64,000 bases of DNA from Agapetus fuscipes (GCA_951799405.1 OX637332.1:625001-689000), one strand, 5' to 3'. Shown: positions 31,324-42,340, numbered from the stretch's first letter. A program made the numbers and translations. Notes: generated by a model from the letters alone, not told the origin.

Positions 31324-32880
31324 AAGCAGCAAAAAAATGCATTTAAAAAAAAAATACGATTATAAATGCTAAAAACTAGCGTAAACAAGATTTTGAAATA
31401 AAAAAAAAATAAAAAAAAATACTGCACACAGTAATATTCATTATTACATCAAAAATGACATGCATGTTTCATCTGCGTTATGTATTTTATAGGTTTCAAA
31501 TAAAACATGCGCTTTCTCTAATTAAATTCGTATTTATCATATCCTAGTTCTGGTCACAAACAAGCGTCACAATTATTATGACCATATAAAATATCTGGAC
31601 ACGAGTTCGGGGCGGAATTGAAACCCGCGGGTATGTCGGCGGTAATAATAATATAATTTCTTCCTACGAACAGCGCCGGACTGGAATTACTTGGCTGGCT
31701 GCACGTACGTAAAAGAAATCCCTCCTTTTATTACGAAATATTTCACAGATACGGGGAAAGTACAGGCGCGGACCGCGACGGCCAAATAGCTATTTTCATT
31801 TTTCTTGAAAAAAAAACCAGATATTCTATTATATCCATGGGGAAAACATCATCTTAAATCTCGTTTTTAAGAGATAAAATAATAATAATTTTGTATTCGA
31901 TTACGGCGAGTAAATTATAATTCCAAGACCGGTTTCACGAACAATCCGTTCGGCGTAAGTAAGTTAAAACTGTTTAATTTCAAGAATTTTTATGTTAAAA
32001 AAAAACAAACGTTTTCGGTCCTCAAACCGCTATCAAGTGGTTTGTTACGAACTAAGGAATTAAGTAACATGTACGGTATTGTGTAGAACAATGTAGCTCT
32101 AGTATGATGGTAGTAGTAAGGTACATACAACGGCGGTCTGGTATGAGTTAGAGATCGAATGTTCTGGAATATGCAAGAATGATCCCTTTTAAACGGACTA
32201 CAAAGGACATCAGTTGAGTTAGTTGCATCCAACATTTGGACGTGAATACCAAATACGCAGAGATTATCAATTATTGTAAATTGAGAACAAACCATGTAAA
32301 ATAAATTCTGGTAAAAAAAAAAATGCAGTTTAATTAAAAGAGAACCCCAGTAAAATCGTTACAACATTATGAAAAATAAGTCGAGCAGTCGTATAGAACT
32401 GTGTCGGCGTGACCAAGCTGATCAAGACTTTTATATCGACGAGAGTGTTTGAAAAAAAACGCTGCTTCAATTCCCGTCAATTGCTTAACGATAATCTGAC
32501 CCTGGTTCAACAGATGTTGTTGGGATATTATTCATGAATAGTGTATCAAAATAAAAAGTAATAAATTTATAACTGATCATTTTGAAACATTTTGTTTAGA
32601 AAATGTATACATCCTCATGAATATATTTATTTACAAATAGTAAAAAAGGGCACTTGCAGCGTGAGTTAGATCGATCTTTAAAGTGTTTTATTGAAGTCAT
32701 GCAATTAATATTAATCTTCAATTTGAAGACTCGTATACCTGATGATAGTTTGAAGACCACAAACAATTGCAGTTTGTTATCTATTCAATAAAAGTGTTTT
32801 TTTTTTTTTATAAAGCAGTGTTTCAAATAAAGATAAATCTTTTGAGTGATTTAAAGCTATTTGAAAAAATAATCTTAACT
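31324..32880. other. Unassigned intronic sequence
   Basis: No exon recognised. At 32005-32045 on the minus strand a very degenerate hammerhead-like block ends ACCGAAAACGTTTG. A minus frame at 31990-32295 has no domain. Confidence 0.45.
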
Positions 32881-32882
32881 AA

Positions 32883-33175
32883 GTCCGATCGATAGCTCAA
32901 TTGATAGAGTGTTAATATTCCATACCGAGAGCTCGTATTCAAATCTCACCGAGGGTGTCTGAAATGGTTTCCCGTTTCGGTGTTTATTTCAAACCCTAAT
33001 GAAATCCAGCAAGGCTCACTCAGCATTCACAAGAAATGAGTACTCCCTCGGTAGCTGGGAAACTTCCGCTTCAACTCAAGACAGACCTCTTTATCTGTAA
33101 TAATAAATAGGTTGCACTCGCCACATGCCCCCCCTTCGGGGGAAACACGACAAGAAGTTACACTTAGGTTAGTAA
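32883..33175 (+). mobile_element. SINE1 copy, old
   Basis: TAGCTCAATTGATAGAGTG and GTATTCAAATCTC are the decayed A and B boxes; end CGACAAGAAGTTACACT is kept. Confidence 0.8.
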
Positions 33176-33547
33176 GGTAGTAGCGTTTTACTCTTAAATA
33201 ATTACATATCTTGTTCACTTTGCAGATTTTGAGTTCCGCTCTGTCAGGTACAAGAGACGAGCGCCTTCGCAGGTGTAGCGGTGGCTCTTGGCGTAAGACT
33301 CGGGCATTACCAGAACTAAGAAGTGATATTCATTTCTCCTCTCCCAGCGTAAGAATACCCATTTAGCAGTGGATACAGCCGAGAGGAATATCACGCGATT
33401 GATGACGTCACCCCGCCGCACGGACATGGAACATTTACAACACCCCCTTGTTTTAGTGCCACCTCTATTGGAGATCGGTGATCATCTCGATGAGTTCTCC
33501 ATTTAGAGTTAAGAAAGTTATTTCTTTCATTTGTACTCTATACTGTA
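33176..33547. other. GC-richer unassigned patch
   Basis: 33215-33427 has an open minus frame of 70 codons and a TGACGTCA palindrome near 33402. It could be an exon or regulatory patch, but no domain or splice pair supports it. Confidence 0.4.
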
Positions 33548-33797
33548 AATGATTATTTACGCAGTTTACAAAGATATTCAAGCACATTTTTTTACGCATG
33601 CCTAATTGCCCACAAGCAAACGATTGTTTATTCGCACATATTATAATGTGCCAATTGTTAAAATACTTAAGGAAATCTAAGTCTACCATGAAGTTGATTT
33701 TGCGTGCTGATCGCTGAATAAGCGAAAGCATTAGCAAAATACAAATATATTTTACTGTATGGGCGGTCAGCTTCATACCAACCTATTAATCAAGAAA
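33548..33797 (-). mobile_element. Old SINE3 copy
   Basis: Only GGGCGGTCAGCTTCATACCA and scattered body blocks match. Confidence 0.55.
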
Positions 33798-33945
33798 TTA
33801 TACTTTGAAAAATACAGAATTACTTCTACTAGAAGTTTTCTTCTTCTTTTAAGCTTAGGGAAAATAAAATCTCTTATTACTCAAAATCGAATTGAAAAGA
33901 AACACCGAAACTGAAAATCAGTTCTCATACTCTTGGTAGAGAATG

Positions 33946-34096
33946 AGTACTACCCCTCTCTAATTGAAAAAAATCGCTCTACCGAATAAGTTACCAGTAA
34001 AATACATAGGTCCCGAATTTGACACATATGCGACCCCTTCGGGGATAGCGCCAGTAAGCAGCTACTCCATATGTGTAGCTAATTTGCATTTTTTAT
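33946..34096 (+). mobile_element. SINE1 3' half
   Basis: From AATGAGTACTACCCCTCTC to CATATGTGTAGCTAATTTGC. Confidence 0.75.
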
Positions 34097-34120
34097 AATA
34101 TTATAAATAACTTCATATTA

Positions 34121-34321
34121 TTTTGGATGGTTGGTGCATTAAATCTGTGAAAATTCATCTTTATTTAGTTATTAAAAAATCTTGTTTTATTTTCACTTTT
34201 TTTATTATTTATATAAAGGACACAAACTGATGATGACTACGAAGTAGTCGAAAACGTTTGTGTCCTTTATATAAATAATAAAAAAAGTGAAAATAAAACA
34301 AGATTTGTTAATAACTAAATA
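34121..34321 (-). mobile_element. Hairpin element with intact hammerhead-like core
   Basis: Arms of about 50 bp (CTTGTTTTATTTTCAC..GGACACAAAC and complement) with the core at the centre. A left extension at 34121-34160 holds TCTGTGAAAATTCATC, the box in reverse. AACTTCATATTA, 12 bp, flanks it at 34109-34120 and 34322-34333. The arms pair almost without mismatch, so it is young. Confidence 0.85.
34227..34265 (+). ncRNA. Hammerhead-like core
   Basis: CTGATGA, T, a 6-bp stem II GACTAC/GTAGTC, GAA, AACGTT, T and GTGTCC. The left arm runs into the core itself: the C of CTGATGA is also the end of the inverted arm. Confidence 0.6.
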
Positions 34322-34428
34322 AACTTCATATTAGGTCACTTTGAGTAGTAGTTAACAAAAAAAAAATTAAGAATGGTTTCCAAAATATAATATTAATAAA
34401 AAATTAATGACACCTATTGACAATAATA

Positions 34429-34650
34429 TCTAATCTAATCTAATCTAAGTTGCAAAGATATGTTACATTGGAGATTCACATTGCATGCATTCTCACAACC
34501 AGACACGTACAAGTTCGCGCTTGCACGTGCCTCATGTGAACCTACAACATAAAAACCAAACCTCAAATGGACATACACCCTGCATATTGGCAAAGTGAAC
34601 CATTTTTACAGCATGGGTGGTCAGCCGCATACCAACCTTTAAGTCAAGGA
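34429..34650 (-). mobile_element. SINE3 copy, 5-bp tail, 35-bp deletion
   Basis: The CCCTG/CAGGG hairpin block is deleted between ACACCCTGCA and TATTGGCAAAG. Confidence 0.8.
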
Positions 34651-35214
34651 ACGAATAATATCGTCTTTTATATTTATTTTTTAATCAATAAGGCAAGAAA
34701 ACAGGCTTAGCAATAAGTATAATATTATTTATAATTTCTCTAGAAATTATGAAAAAAAATGTATTGATACATCTCCAATATAAATAAATATGTTCCTTAT
34801 AACGACATCAGTATTTTCTGATAAACCATTTATGTATTACTTGTTTCCAATTTTTAATTAATTGAATTATATTGATTACACTTTATTGTCTCATCTCCCG
34901 TAAAAAACATAAATAATATTGTTATCCCATAGATAATAAAATTAATTAGATTTGATTAATTATTGAAACAGGTTTTTATTAAAGCATGGGTAATTATTTT
35001 TTACACCCCGACCGTAAATCTAAGCGCTGGGTGATTAGCAGACTCGTGCTAGGAAAACATAACGAATAAGAATAATAATTATTGCTCACTACTCCCCCCC
35101 GAAGTGTGAAGCATGCACTACGCTTTGAGCTGAAACCGAAAATTAATTAAAACTAGGAAAAAAAATCGATTATTAATTAAAATAATTAACTCGCATCAAA
35201 AACTACAACTCCTT
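34651..35214. other. AT-rich sequence, nothing recognised
   Basis: No frame, exon or repeat match. Confidence 0.5.
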
Positions 35215-35217
35215 TAA

Positions 35218-35636
35218 GGCCCGGTATATTGAACTGTAGTAATATTTTAGTTAACTATTACTTGAACTTTTATTCAAAATACTCAATCTCGAGTTAACTA
35301 AAACCGAACATTGCCGAAGTATGAAGCCACGCCCCTAAATCTTGGAAATAATTAAAATGCCATTTAAAAGCTTTAAAACAAAAAACTATTCATAAAAATC
35401 CTATCCCTAACCTTCATTTAGCTAGAAAACGAGACAAAAAATGTTCAGTTTGCAACAATTTTGATGTATCCTTACATTAAAAAAGAACAGCGGCTGTCAG
35501 TGAAGCGCCGCCATCTTGAAAATCGAAAGTTAAAGTTACTAAATATTTACTGGCGAAATTCGGTGAGTGAAATATTATGATGATTTAACTAAAATTGCAT
35601 TTTAGTTAACTTTACGATACTTCAAAATACCGGGCC
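35218..35636. mobile_element. PIF/Harbinger-like MITE, 419 bp
   Basis: Imperfect terminal inverted repeats of about 35 bp start GGCCCGGTAT and end ATACCGGGCC. The flanking TAA at 35215-35217 and 35637-35639 fits the TWA duplication of PIF/Harbinger. No transposase frame. Confidence 0.7.
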
Positions 35637-35880
35637 TAAGTAATTGTTCTTTTTTCGAAACAATTAAATATTATCCAATAAAATAAAGGTCGAAATAATA
35701 TCAAATAGACAAAGCTTTGCTTTATACAGCTATTTTTTTTAAGACATTTATTTAGAATTACTTCTATCATCTGTTAAACTTGCATCGTTCCTTCTAGTCC
35801 TTTCTTAATGTTACTTCCTTACGTACAATGGATGGATCTTTGGTGGCTACCTTCTGATTAAATAACATGATCTTTTTGTT
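35637..35880. other. Unassigned sequence
   Basis: AT-rich spacer, no feature. Confidence 0.5.
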
Positions 35881-36225
35881 CGGTCGATAGCTCAGTTGGT
35901 AGAGTGCTTGCATTCTACCCCGTGAGCTCGGGTTCGAATCCCACCGAGGAGGGTGTCAGAAATGATTTCCTATTTCGGTGTGTATTTCAAACCCCATAAT
36001 ATAAATACCGGCGAGGTTTACTCAGCCTTCACAATAAATGAGTACCAGCCCCCTCGGGAGCTGGGAAATTCCCACTTCAACTGAAGTGGTTGGCGTAAGG
36101 CCGGCCCCCTTACCTGTAAAAATAAATAGGTTCAACTCGCCACATGCGACCCCTTCGGGGATAACGCGGCAAGAAGTTACACTATATGTGTAGCTTAGTT
36201 GCGTTGCGAGTTGCGTTTTAACCCA
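35881..36225 (+). mobile_element. SINE1 full-length copy
   Basis: Best reference copy. A box TAGCTCAGTTGG, perfect B box GGTTCGAATCC, two self-pairing blocks in the body (CCACTTCAACTGAAGTGG, and CCCCTTCGGGG near the 3' end), and end TGTGTAGCTTAGTTGCG. Confidence 0.88.
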
Positions 36226-36239
36226 GCGTTCTTCGTTGT

Positions 36240-36570
36240 TATCGCCGTTCCCTGAAACAGGGGTGATGTTGGTCAAGTTAACCAATTTTTATAGTACTGG
36301 TGGTCAGCTTCATATCTACCTATAAGTCAAGTCACAAACGGTGGTTTGTCATAAAGAAAAAAAGTGACATAAATCTAATTTAATCTAATCAAAGGTGCAA
36401 AGATCTGTTACATTAGGGATTCACATTATATGCATTTTTCCCAAATTTCAAATGAGCATACACCCTGAAACTCTTGCTGACCATCCTTGAAACAAAGAGG
36501 ACATTGGCAAAGTAAATCATTTTGTATAGCATGGTTGGCTAGCCACATAACCAACCTATAAGTCAAGGAA
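36240..36570 (-). mobile_element. Two SINE3 copies
   Basis: 36240-36339 is the start third only. 36373-36570 has a decayed 5-bp tail and a deleted middle. Confidence 0.7.
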
Positions 36571-37152
36571 CATATACAACAAGTTACATTTTACAATAAA
36601 TGGGTACAAAATCATTCATAAAAACAAACAATCGAATTGTATCCTAAAACTATTATCTTTAAGTAAAACTCAATAGATATTTCTTTGGAAACTCGATAGA
36701 TATTTTTGCGACACGAAAGTTGCAAACAAAAATGCAAGCTTTTCATTTTCGAATCGCATAAAACTTTCTACACATGTAATATCGGCCGGGTGACGTAAGC
36801 ATGGATATTTTCTGGTCCACCTTCGCCTGTACACACTCCCTCCCATAAATCAGTTTGCCTGATGTGGGGGGAGGGAGGGGGTGCCTGAATTATGAGGGTA
36901 ATATCGCGATCTGCAATACCTCCCCCGCCCCGCATACCTGCACAATCCTATTGCAGGAGCCGGTGGTGATTTGACCGCAGAGACGCCGAATAATGGCACG
37001 GATAAGTTTTTATTGCCTGCATGTTATTATTTGCTTTTATCGGTCGTAACTTCTTGGCCCGAGAGATGGAACGGATATTGATCGCGAAGTATCCGGAGAA
37101 GGATGATGCGATAAAAGAAAGAAAGTGCATTCCATAGATACGTATGTACCTT
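36571..37152. other. Unassigned sequence
   Basis: 36770-37000 is GC-richer with G and C runs; no exon recognised. Confidence 0.5.
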
Positions 37153-37610
37153 ATCTAATCTAAATCTAAGCTGCAAGGATATGTATCATTTGAGATTCAT
37201 ATTAAATGCATTCCCACTAGCAGACACGCATAATTTCGCGCTCACACATGCCGCATGTGGACCTATGTACAATATAAAACCCCAATTCTCAAATGGACAT
37301 AAGCCATGTATGTACCATCTGTCTAAAATCTATACTTTTAGTTGCAATAAAATATTACCATTTCTAATCGAATCTAAGTAAGCAAGGATATGTTGAATTG
37401 GGGATTCACATTATATTCATTCTTAAAATAAGAATAAGTTCACGCTTGCACATGCCGCATGTGAACCTACAGCATAAAAACCAAAATCTCAAATGGACAT
37501 ACACCCTACAACTCTTGCCAACCTTCCCTGAGACAGGGGTGACATTGGCAAAGTGAATAATTTTCTACAGGATGGGTGGTCAGCCGCAGGCCAACCTACA
37601 AGTTAAAGAA
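37153..37610 (-). mobile_element. Two SINE3 copies, 6-bp then 5-bp tail
   Basis: 37153-37306 is truncated after CAAATGGACATAAGCC. 37358-37610 is near full length with a mutated tail (CTAATCGAATCT). Confidence 0.78.
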
Positions 37611-37668
37611 CATATACCTTAAACTACATTTTTAAAATTAACAAATAATCCATATAAATACTGAATTG

Positions 37669-38188
37669 AATGTGGCGATTCGGGACCAATTTATGTTTAC
37701 AGATAAGAGGGGCCGGCCTCACACCAACCACTTTCAGTTGAAGTGGGGGTATCCCAGCTTCCGGGGAGGGGGGGGGGCTGGTTCTCATTTCTTGTGAAAG
37801 CTGAGTAGGTACACCTTGATGTTATTAATTTTGGGTTTGAAATATACATCGAAACGGGAAATCATTTCTGACACCCTCGGTGGGGATCGTACACTTGCTC
37901 TGGGCATGGAATGCAAGCATTCTACCAACTGAGCCATCAACCGGACTTTTTACGAACTTGGTCGTCGCTACAAAGCGCCAATCAATTCTCAAGCAAGACC
38001 CAGTTGCTGTAAGGGTGGATGGACCTTTTGAAGACCGTTCTTTGGTAAAGGTTTATGAAATTTTTAACCCAGCGAAGAGAAAATTTGAATATATAAATGG
38101 TTTTTTTTCTGTGCTCCGCCGGGATTCGAACCCACAACCTTCCATTTACGAGTCTAAAGTGTTACCACTGGACTACGGACCGGTCAAG
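37669..38188 (-). mobile_element. Composite SINE2-SINE1 dimer
   Basis: In sense order, SINE2 (38188-37952) with its own tRNA head and B box GGTTCGAATCCCGG runs through CGACGACCAAGTTCG, then TAAAAAG, then straight into the SINE1 head TCCGGTTGATGGCTCAG (37948-37669). The SINE2 3' part after CCAAG is absent. The same joint recurs at 45551-45555 and 45749-45753. Confidence 0.82.
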
Positions 38189-38401
38189 TTGATTGGTATT
38201 TTTAGAATATTCGCAAATAAACACGCAAGGACTTCGTGATATGACGAAGTTGGTTCGGAAATTCGGGCTGGAATGGAGCTTTCATGGAGCCGATATGGTA
38301 AGCATTCCTTGAAATCTGACTCTATAATATTAATCTGCAGTTGAATATTAATTTTATCATTATAAAAATAATCTTATATGACAGAAGTGAACAATGACGA
38401 A
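38189..38401. other. Unassigned sequence
   Basis: No feature recognised. Confidence 0.5.
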
Positions 38402-38525
38402 CCCACTTCCCTTTTAATATCCTTCGCCTGTGAAAATAAATGAGTTCCAATGGCCACATTAGACCTCATTTGGGATAATGCGGTAAGAAATTGCATTAGG
38501 TACCTACATGTGCAGCTTAGTTGCT
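38402..38525 (+). mobile_element. SINE1 3' fragment
   Basis: CTGTGAAAATAAATGAG to TGTGCAGCTTAGTTGC. A second, shorter piece lies at 38868-38935 (GCGATAAGAAGTTGC). Confidence 0.65.
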
Positions 38526-38574
38526 AACATTTACGGTATCCATATACTTATATCACACGTTTTTCTTGAGTAAG

Positions 38575-38800
38575 GGATTGATAAAGGGATGAACTAACAC
38601 AATGTTTAGAGAGCGTGCATTTGTAGTTGCTGGTCCTTAGGCCTGGAACCACCTGCCACATCATGTGAGAGAGCTAGAGGACCATGGAAAGTTCCGGAAT
38701 GCACTAACGACAAGAAAATTTCTGGCATCGCTTGCACAAGCGACCTTGAAGTGACTACATCACGAAACGGCGCAATAAAGAAATCATCAACTCATCATCG
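38575..38800 (+). pseudogene. LINE 3' end, family E
   Basis: Reads VVAGP, a stop, then AWNHLPHHVRELEDHGKFRN and ends FLASLAQATLK, a CR1/L2-type C-terminus. ATCATCAACTCATCATC follows as a tail. Confidence 0.65.
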
Positions 38801-38935
38801 ATTTATTACTCTCTCTGAACATGCAAAAGTAAGAAAGGAGCAATTTTCATTAAATTTCTTTAACCTGCTTAAATAAACAGGAAAATGCGATAAGAAGTTG
38901 CTCTATATATGTAGCTTACTAAAGTAATTAAGTAA

Positions 38936-39598
38936 CATAACTTATTTAAAAATATTTCTTTGGCATCGTTTTTCCTAAGTGAGGGATTAATTACTTACTT
39001 TATATCAACGGTTAAAAGGCAATACGGCTATAAGCGAAATAAACATAATTGTTCAGGAGAGCAGTTTAATGTTTGAGATTGCAGAAAAATAACATTAGGT
39101 ACTTTTTTATTTTGTATCATATCGTTAAAATCAAACAGCTCTAAAATAAAAATAAAAGTAAGGCATTTATTGGCATTCCTATAATGTGGTTTTACGATTT
39201 TTTTTATATCACAAGCGCCTTTTGGACAAAAAAAGCCAAAATCTTGTCGGTTACACCAACACCGTACTTCAAAAACACAGTTGTTTGCTTGGGCATAAAC
39301 AACAAAAAAATGATCGTAGAGCTATGGGAGTTAGCGCATTAGAAAGAGGGGAAATTTTTAAGTAGGATAGTATTCATAACTCCTGTATTCATAATATTCA
39401 TAGTATTCATAAATCTTGACCATTCTTTCCTTTTCCAATCATGAGGACGAGACATTTAATATATAAAAATAAAATGATTTGTATAATATTCATTTAGTTT
39501 TTTGGTTTTGCGTATTGCTTTTTTTATTTTTTATTATTTGGTATGATTTATAAGTTATTATACAAAATTGTAGAACACTGTAATAGGCGCTATGAATT
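38936..39598. other. Mostly unassigned; dispersed repeat piece
   Basis: 39005-39090 (minus) matches 51875-51985 and 52120-52185 (TTTCTGCAATCTCAAACTTT and TTTTAACCGTCGATATA), a low-copy repeat of unknown type. The rest is AT-rich. Confidence 0.5.
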
Positions 39599-39599
39599 G

Positions 39600-39930
39600 G
39601 TCCGGTCGATAGCTCAGTTGGTAGTGCTTGCATTCCATTCCGTGAGCTCGGGATCGAATCCCACCGCGGGTGTCAGAAATGATTTCCCGTTTCGGTGTTT
39701 ATTTCAAACCCCAAAATAAATTACCGGCAAGGTTTACTCAGCCTCCTCAAGAAATGAGTACCAGCCGCCTCAGGAGCTGGGAAACCACCACTTCAACTGA
39801 AGTGGTTGGCGTAAGGTAGGCCCCCTTACCTGTAAAAATAAATAGGTCCAACTCGCCATATGCGACGCCTTCGGGGATAACGCGGCAAGAACTAAATGTG
39901 TAGCTTAGTTGCGTTTTTTTTTTGCGTAAT
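39600..39930 (+). mobile_element. SINE1 full-length copy
   Basis: One unit of GAG is missing in the A-box region (TTGGTAGTGC). 3' end GTAGCTTAGTTGCG followed by T run. Confidence 0.85.
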
Positions 39931-40274
39931 TGTTAATAACTATCTTATATATGTACAAAATAACAAAATTATGCTTTTGCAAAAAATTTGACCAAAACGT
40001 TGCTTATGCCCTACATCCTTTTAACCGTCGATATACTTTTGCAGCAAGTTTTTATCAGCACTGCACTCTCGATGCACGAGCAAAAAAAAGAAATAAAAAA
40101 CAAACCAACGGCTCACAATCCGTATATAGTAAGAACGAGTGCATTTTATTTCGCCGGGCAAGTCGAGTCGTTTGCGGTAGCTAAGCTCGCGAGATTAAAT
40201 AAGTTTGTATTGTTTCAATGAAGGAACTTGTCGGCCATAATCTCTCTCTGTGCCGGGAGAAAGAGCTCAGATAG
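39931..40274. other. Unassigned sequence
   Basis: 39995-40050 partly matches the dispersed repeat noted at 39005. No exon. Confidence 0.45.
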
Positions 40275-40432
40275 CCCGAGTATACACCAATGTACAAACT
40301 CCCCTCGATAGCGCAGCGTAAATTGAAAAAAATGTATGGAAACTAAATCATTCGCAAAGAGTGCCGTCGAGAATTCCATACATTTTCTATTTACGCTGTC
40401 GAAGTGAGTATGCGCAGCGTTCTGTACTCGGG
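40275..40432. mobile_element. Fold-back element, 158 bp
   Basis: Outer CCCGAGTATAC / GTACTCGGGG and inner CAGCGTAAATTGAAAAAAA / complement pair around a short loop. No duplication identified. Confidence 0.6.
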
Positions 40433-40623
40433 GTGCAGATCCGACGTGCAGGCAGTGGCTATCCAAGGCGATGGAGAGCGCACCTTCAAAAGTAAGTCAT
40501 AGAATAGTATATCTACAAATTAAGACACTGAGGAATTTGTCGTCGACAAAGACACTGAAAAATGCTTTGTCAAATAATTGAAGAAATGGTTGTAAATAAT
40601 ATTTTTTAATCTAATCTAAATCT

Positions 40624-40858
40624 ATAATATTTTGGATGGTTGGTGCATTAACACTGTGGAAATTCATCTTTTCTTTAGTTATTAAAACTCTGTTTTATTT
40701 TCACTCTTTATTATTTTTTTAATTTTTGGACACAAACGTTTTCGACTACACAGTAATCATCATCAGGTGATAAAAATTATAACGTTTGTGTCCAAAAATA
40801 AAAAAAAATAATAAAGAGTGAAAATAAAACTTTTAACTTGAGTTTATTTAACTAAAGA
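40624..40858 (-). mobile_element. Hairpin element with hammerhead-like core
   Basis: Arms TTTTATTTTCACTCTTTATT..GGACACAAACG and complement; left extension 40624-40672 with CACTGTGGAAATTCATC. Closely related to 34121-34321 (shared GGATGGTTGGTGCATTAA). TAATCTAAATCT, 12 bp, at 40612-40623 and 40859-40870. Confidence 0.83.
40741..40776 (-). ncRNA. Hammerhead-like core
   Basis: Minus strand CTGATGA, T, GATTAC/GTAGTC (one G-T pair), GAA, AACGTT, T, GTG. Confidence 0.55.
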
Positions 40859-41124
40859 TAATCTAAATCTAAGTTGCAAAGATATGTATCATTTGAGATT
40901 CATATTAAATGCATTCCCAAGCAGACACGCATAATTTCGCGCTCACACATGCCACATGTGGACCTACAATAAAAAAAACCCAATCTCAAATGAACATGAG
41001 CCCTGCAACTCTTGCCAACCTTCCCTGAAACAGGGGTGACATTGGCAAAGTGAACCATTTTTTACAGTATGGGTGGTCAGCCTCATACCAGCCTATAAGT
41101 CAAGGAATCAATAGCCTATTTTTT

Positions 41125-41400
41125 ATATGAGGATAGCCTGGAATGACTGGTTGTGATCGGTGGCTTGGAGGGAAAGAAGAGGACCGATCAAGTGAAGGGA
41201 GCAGCAGGCACCTCGGTGGTTGGAGCGTTGCGGGCGGTGCCGGTCCTGTGCTGTGGAATGCCCTACCTCATGAGCTAAGAACCGTAGAGAGTGCAAGTGC
41301 ATTTAAGTCGGGATTGAAGACATGTTTGTTTGGGAGATGTTACAGTTGAACAGTGCCCTTGCAGTGATTTATCACAAAACGGCACTATGTAATAAATATT
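41125..41400 (+). pseudogene. Chimera of RTE-like and CR1-like LINE 3' ends
   Basis: Up to about 41236 it matches 44225-44350 of the RTE-like LINE (GAGGATAGCCTGGAA, GGACCGATCAAGTGAAG, CAGGCACCTCGGT). From GGTGCCGGTCCTGTG on it codes GPVLWNALPHELR and FKSGLKTCLFGRCYS, the family B LINE end, with its 3' UTR to 41400. The frame stays open through the joint. Confidence 0.75.
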
Positions 41401-41435
41401 GTTTTCTTATAATTTTGTATTTGGGGTTAGCCTCA

Positions 41436-41930
41436 TAGGTTGGTATGCGGCTGACCACCCAAACTGTAAAATAGTCCACTTTGCCAATGTCACCTCTGTT
41501 TCATGGAAGGTCGGCAAGAGTTGCAGGGCTTATGTTCATTTGAGATAAAAACAATATATTGTAGGTCCACATGCGGCATGTGTTAGCGCGAACTTATACA
41601 TGTCTGCGTGTGGGAATGCGTTTAATATGAATCTTAAATGAATATATATTTTTTTCAGCTTAGATTTATCTAATCAAATCTAATCTAATCTAAGTTGCAA
41701 AATATAAGTAACATTAGAGATTCACATTACATGCATTTTCACAAAACAGACATGTTAAGTTCGCGCTTAAACGTGCCGCATGTAATCCTACAATATAAAA
41801 ACCCGAATCTCAAATGGACATACACCCTGCAACTGCTGCCGACCTTCCCTGAAACGGGGGTGACATTGGAAAAGTGAACCATTTTTACAGCATGGGTGGT
41901 CAGCCGCATACCAACCTATAAGTCAAGGAA
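41436..41930. mobile_element. Two SINE3 copies tail to tail
   Basis: 41436-41670 is plus, with a TTAGATTT end; 41672-41930 is minus with a 5-bp tail. The tails meet with one base between, giving a palindrome of about 490 bp with diverged arms. Confidence 0.82.
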
Positions 41931-42340
41931 CAATTTATATTTATTTATTTGTAGATATTATGATGTTGTGTATTAATTTTGTGGCCTATAATTATTTTGA
42001 ATACAGGTGTAACGCAGACGGTGTGGGTACGCGCGGTACATAGTTTCCAGAACAAGGAGAATATTGTAGAAAGTTTACAAATAGCTCGGGGCTTATATCC
42101 GAGATAAGTTATTACGGGGTTTCTGAATATCCCTGAATCTGCTAAACCAAATATACATATTGTGGAACAGAAACAATGTCTGAGCTGCTCGCGAAATAAT
42201 GATAAGTTCTGAAACGAAGACGCGAATATCTGAGCAACAGAACACACTCTGCTAAGTAATACAGCAAACAAAAACAAAGAGGTTTAGGAATAAAATATTA
42301 GCAGATTTTATCAACCAGGCGCGTGCATAGGGTATAGGAA
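41931..42340. other. Unassigned sequence
   Basis: No exon recognised; minus frame 41945-42277 has no domain. Confidence 0.5.

Larger units (their letters stand above)
40612..41106 (-). mobile_element. SINE3 copy, 6-bp tail, split by a hairpin
   Basis: Tail 40612-40623, body 40859-41106. The 12-bp duplication TAATCTAAATCT is made of the tail itself. Confidence 0.8.

Noticed and set aside
31990..32295. 101-codon minus frame as a gene
   Set aside because: No domain, low complexity, and it overlaps a decayed ribozyme-like block.
32737..32765. Hammerhead motif at CTGATGATAG
   Set aside because: No GAA after a stem II and no pairing helices.
33215..33427. Further Ddr exon
   Set aside because: The frame reads nothing like discoidin, transmembrane or kinase sequence, and no matched splice sites were found.
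35881..35955. True tRNA gene, also at 15999, 39600, 50610
   Set aside because: A and B boxes are good, but anticodon and acceptor stems do not close and the same SINE body follows each time.
40215..40466. 83-codon minus frame as an exon
   Set aside because: It lies in a fold-back element and has no recognisable domain.
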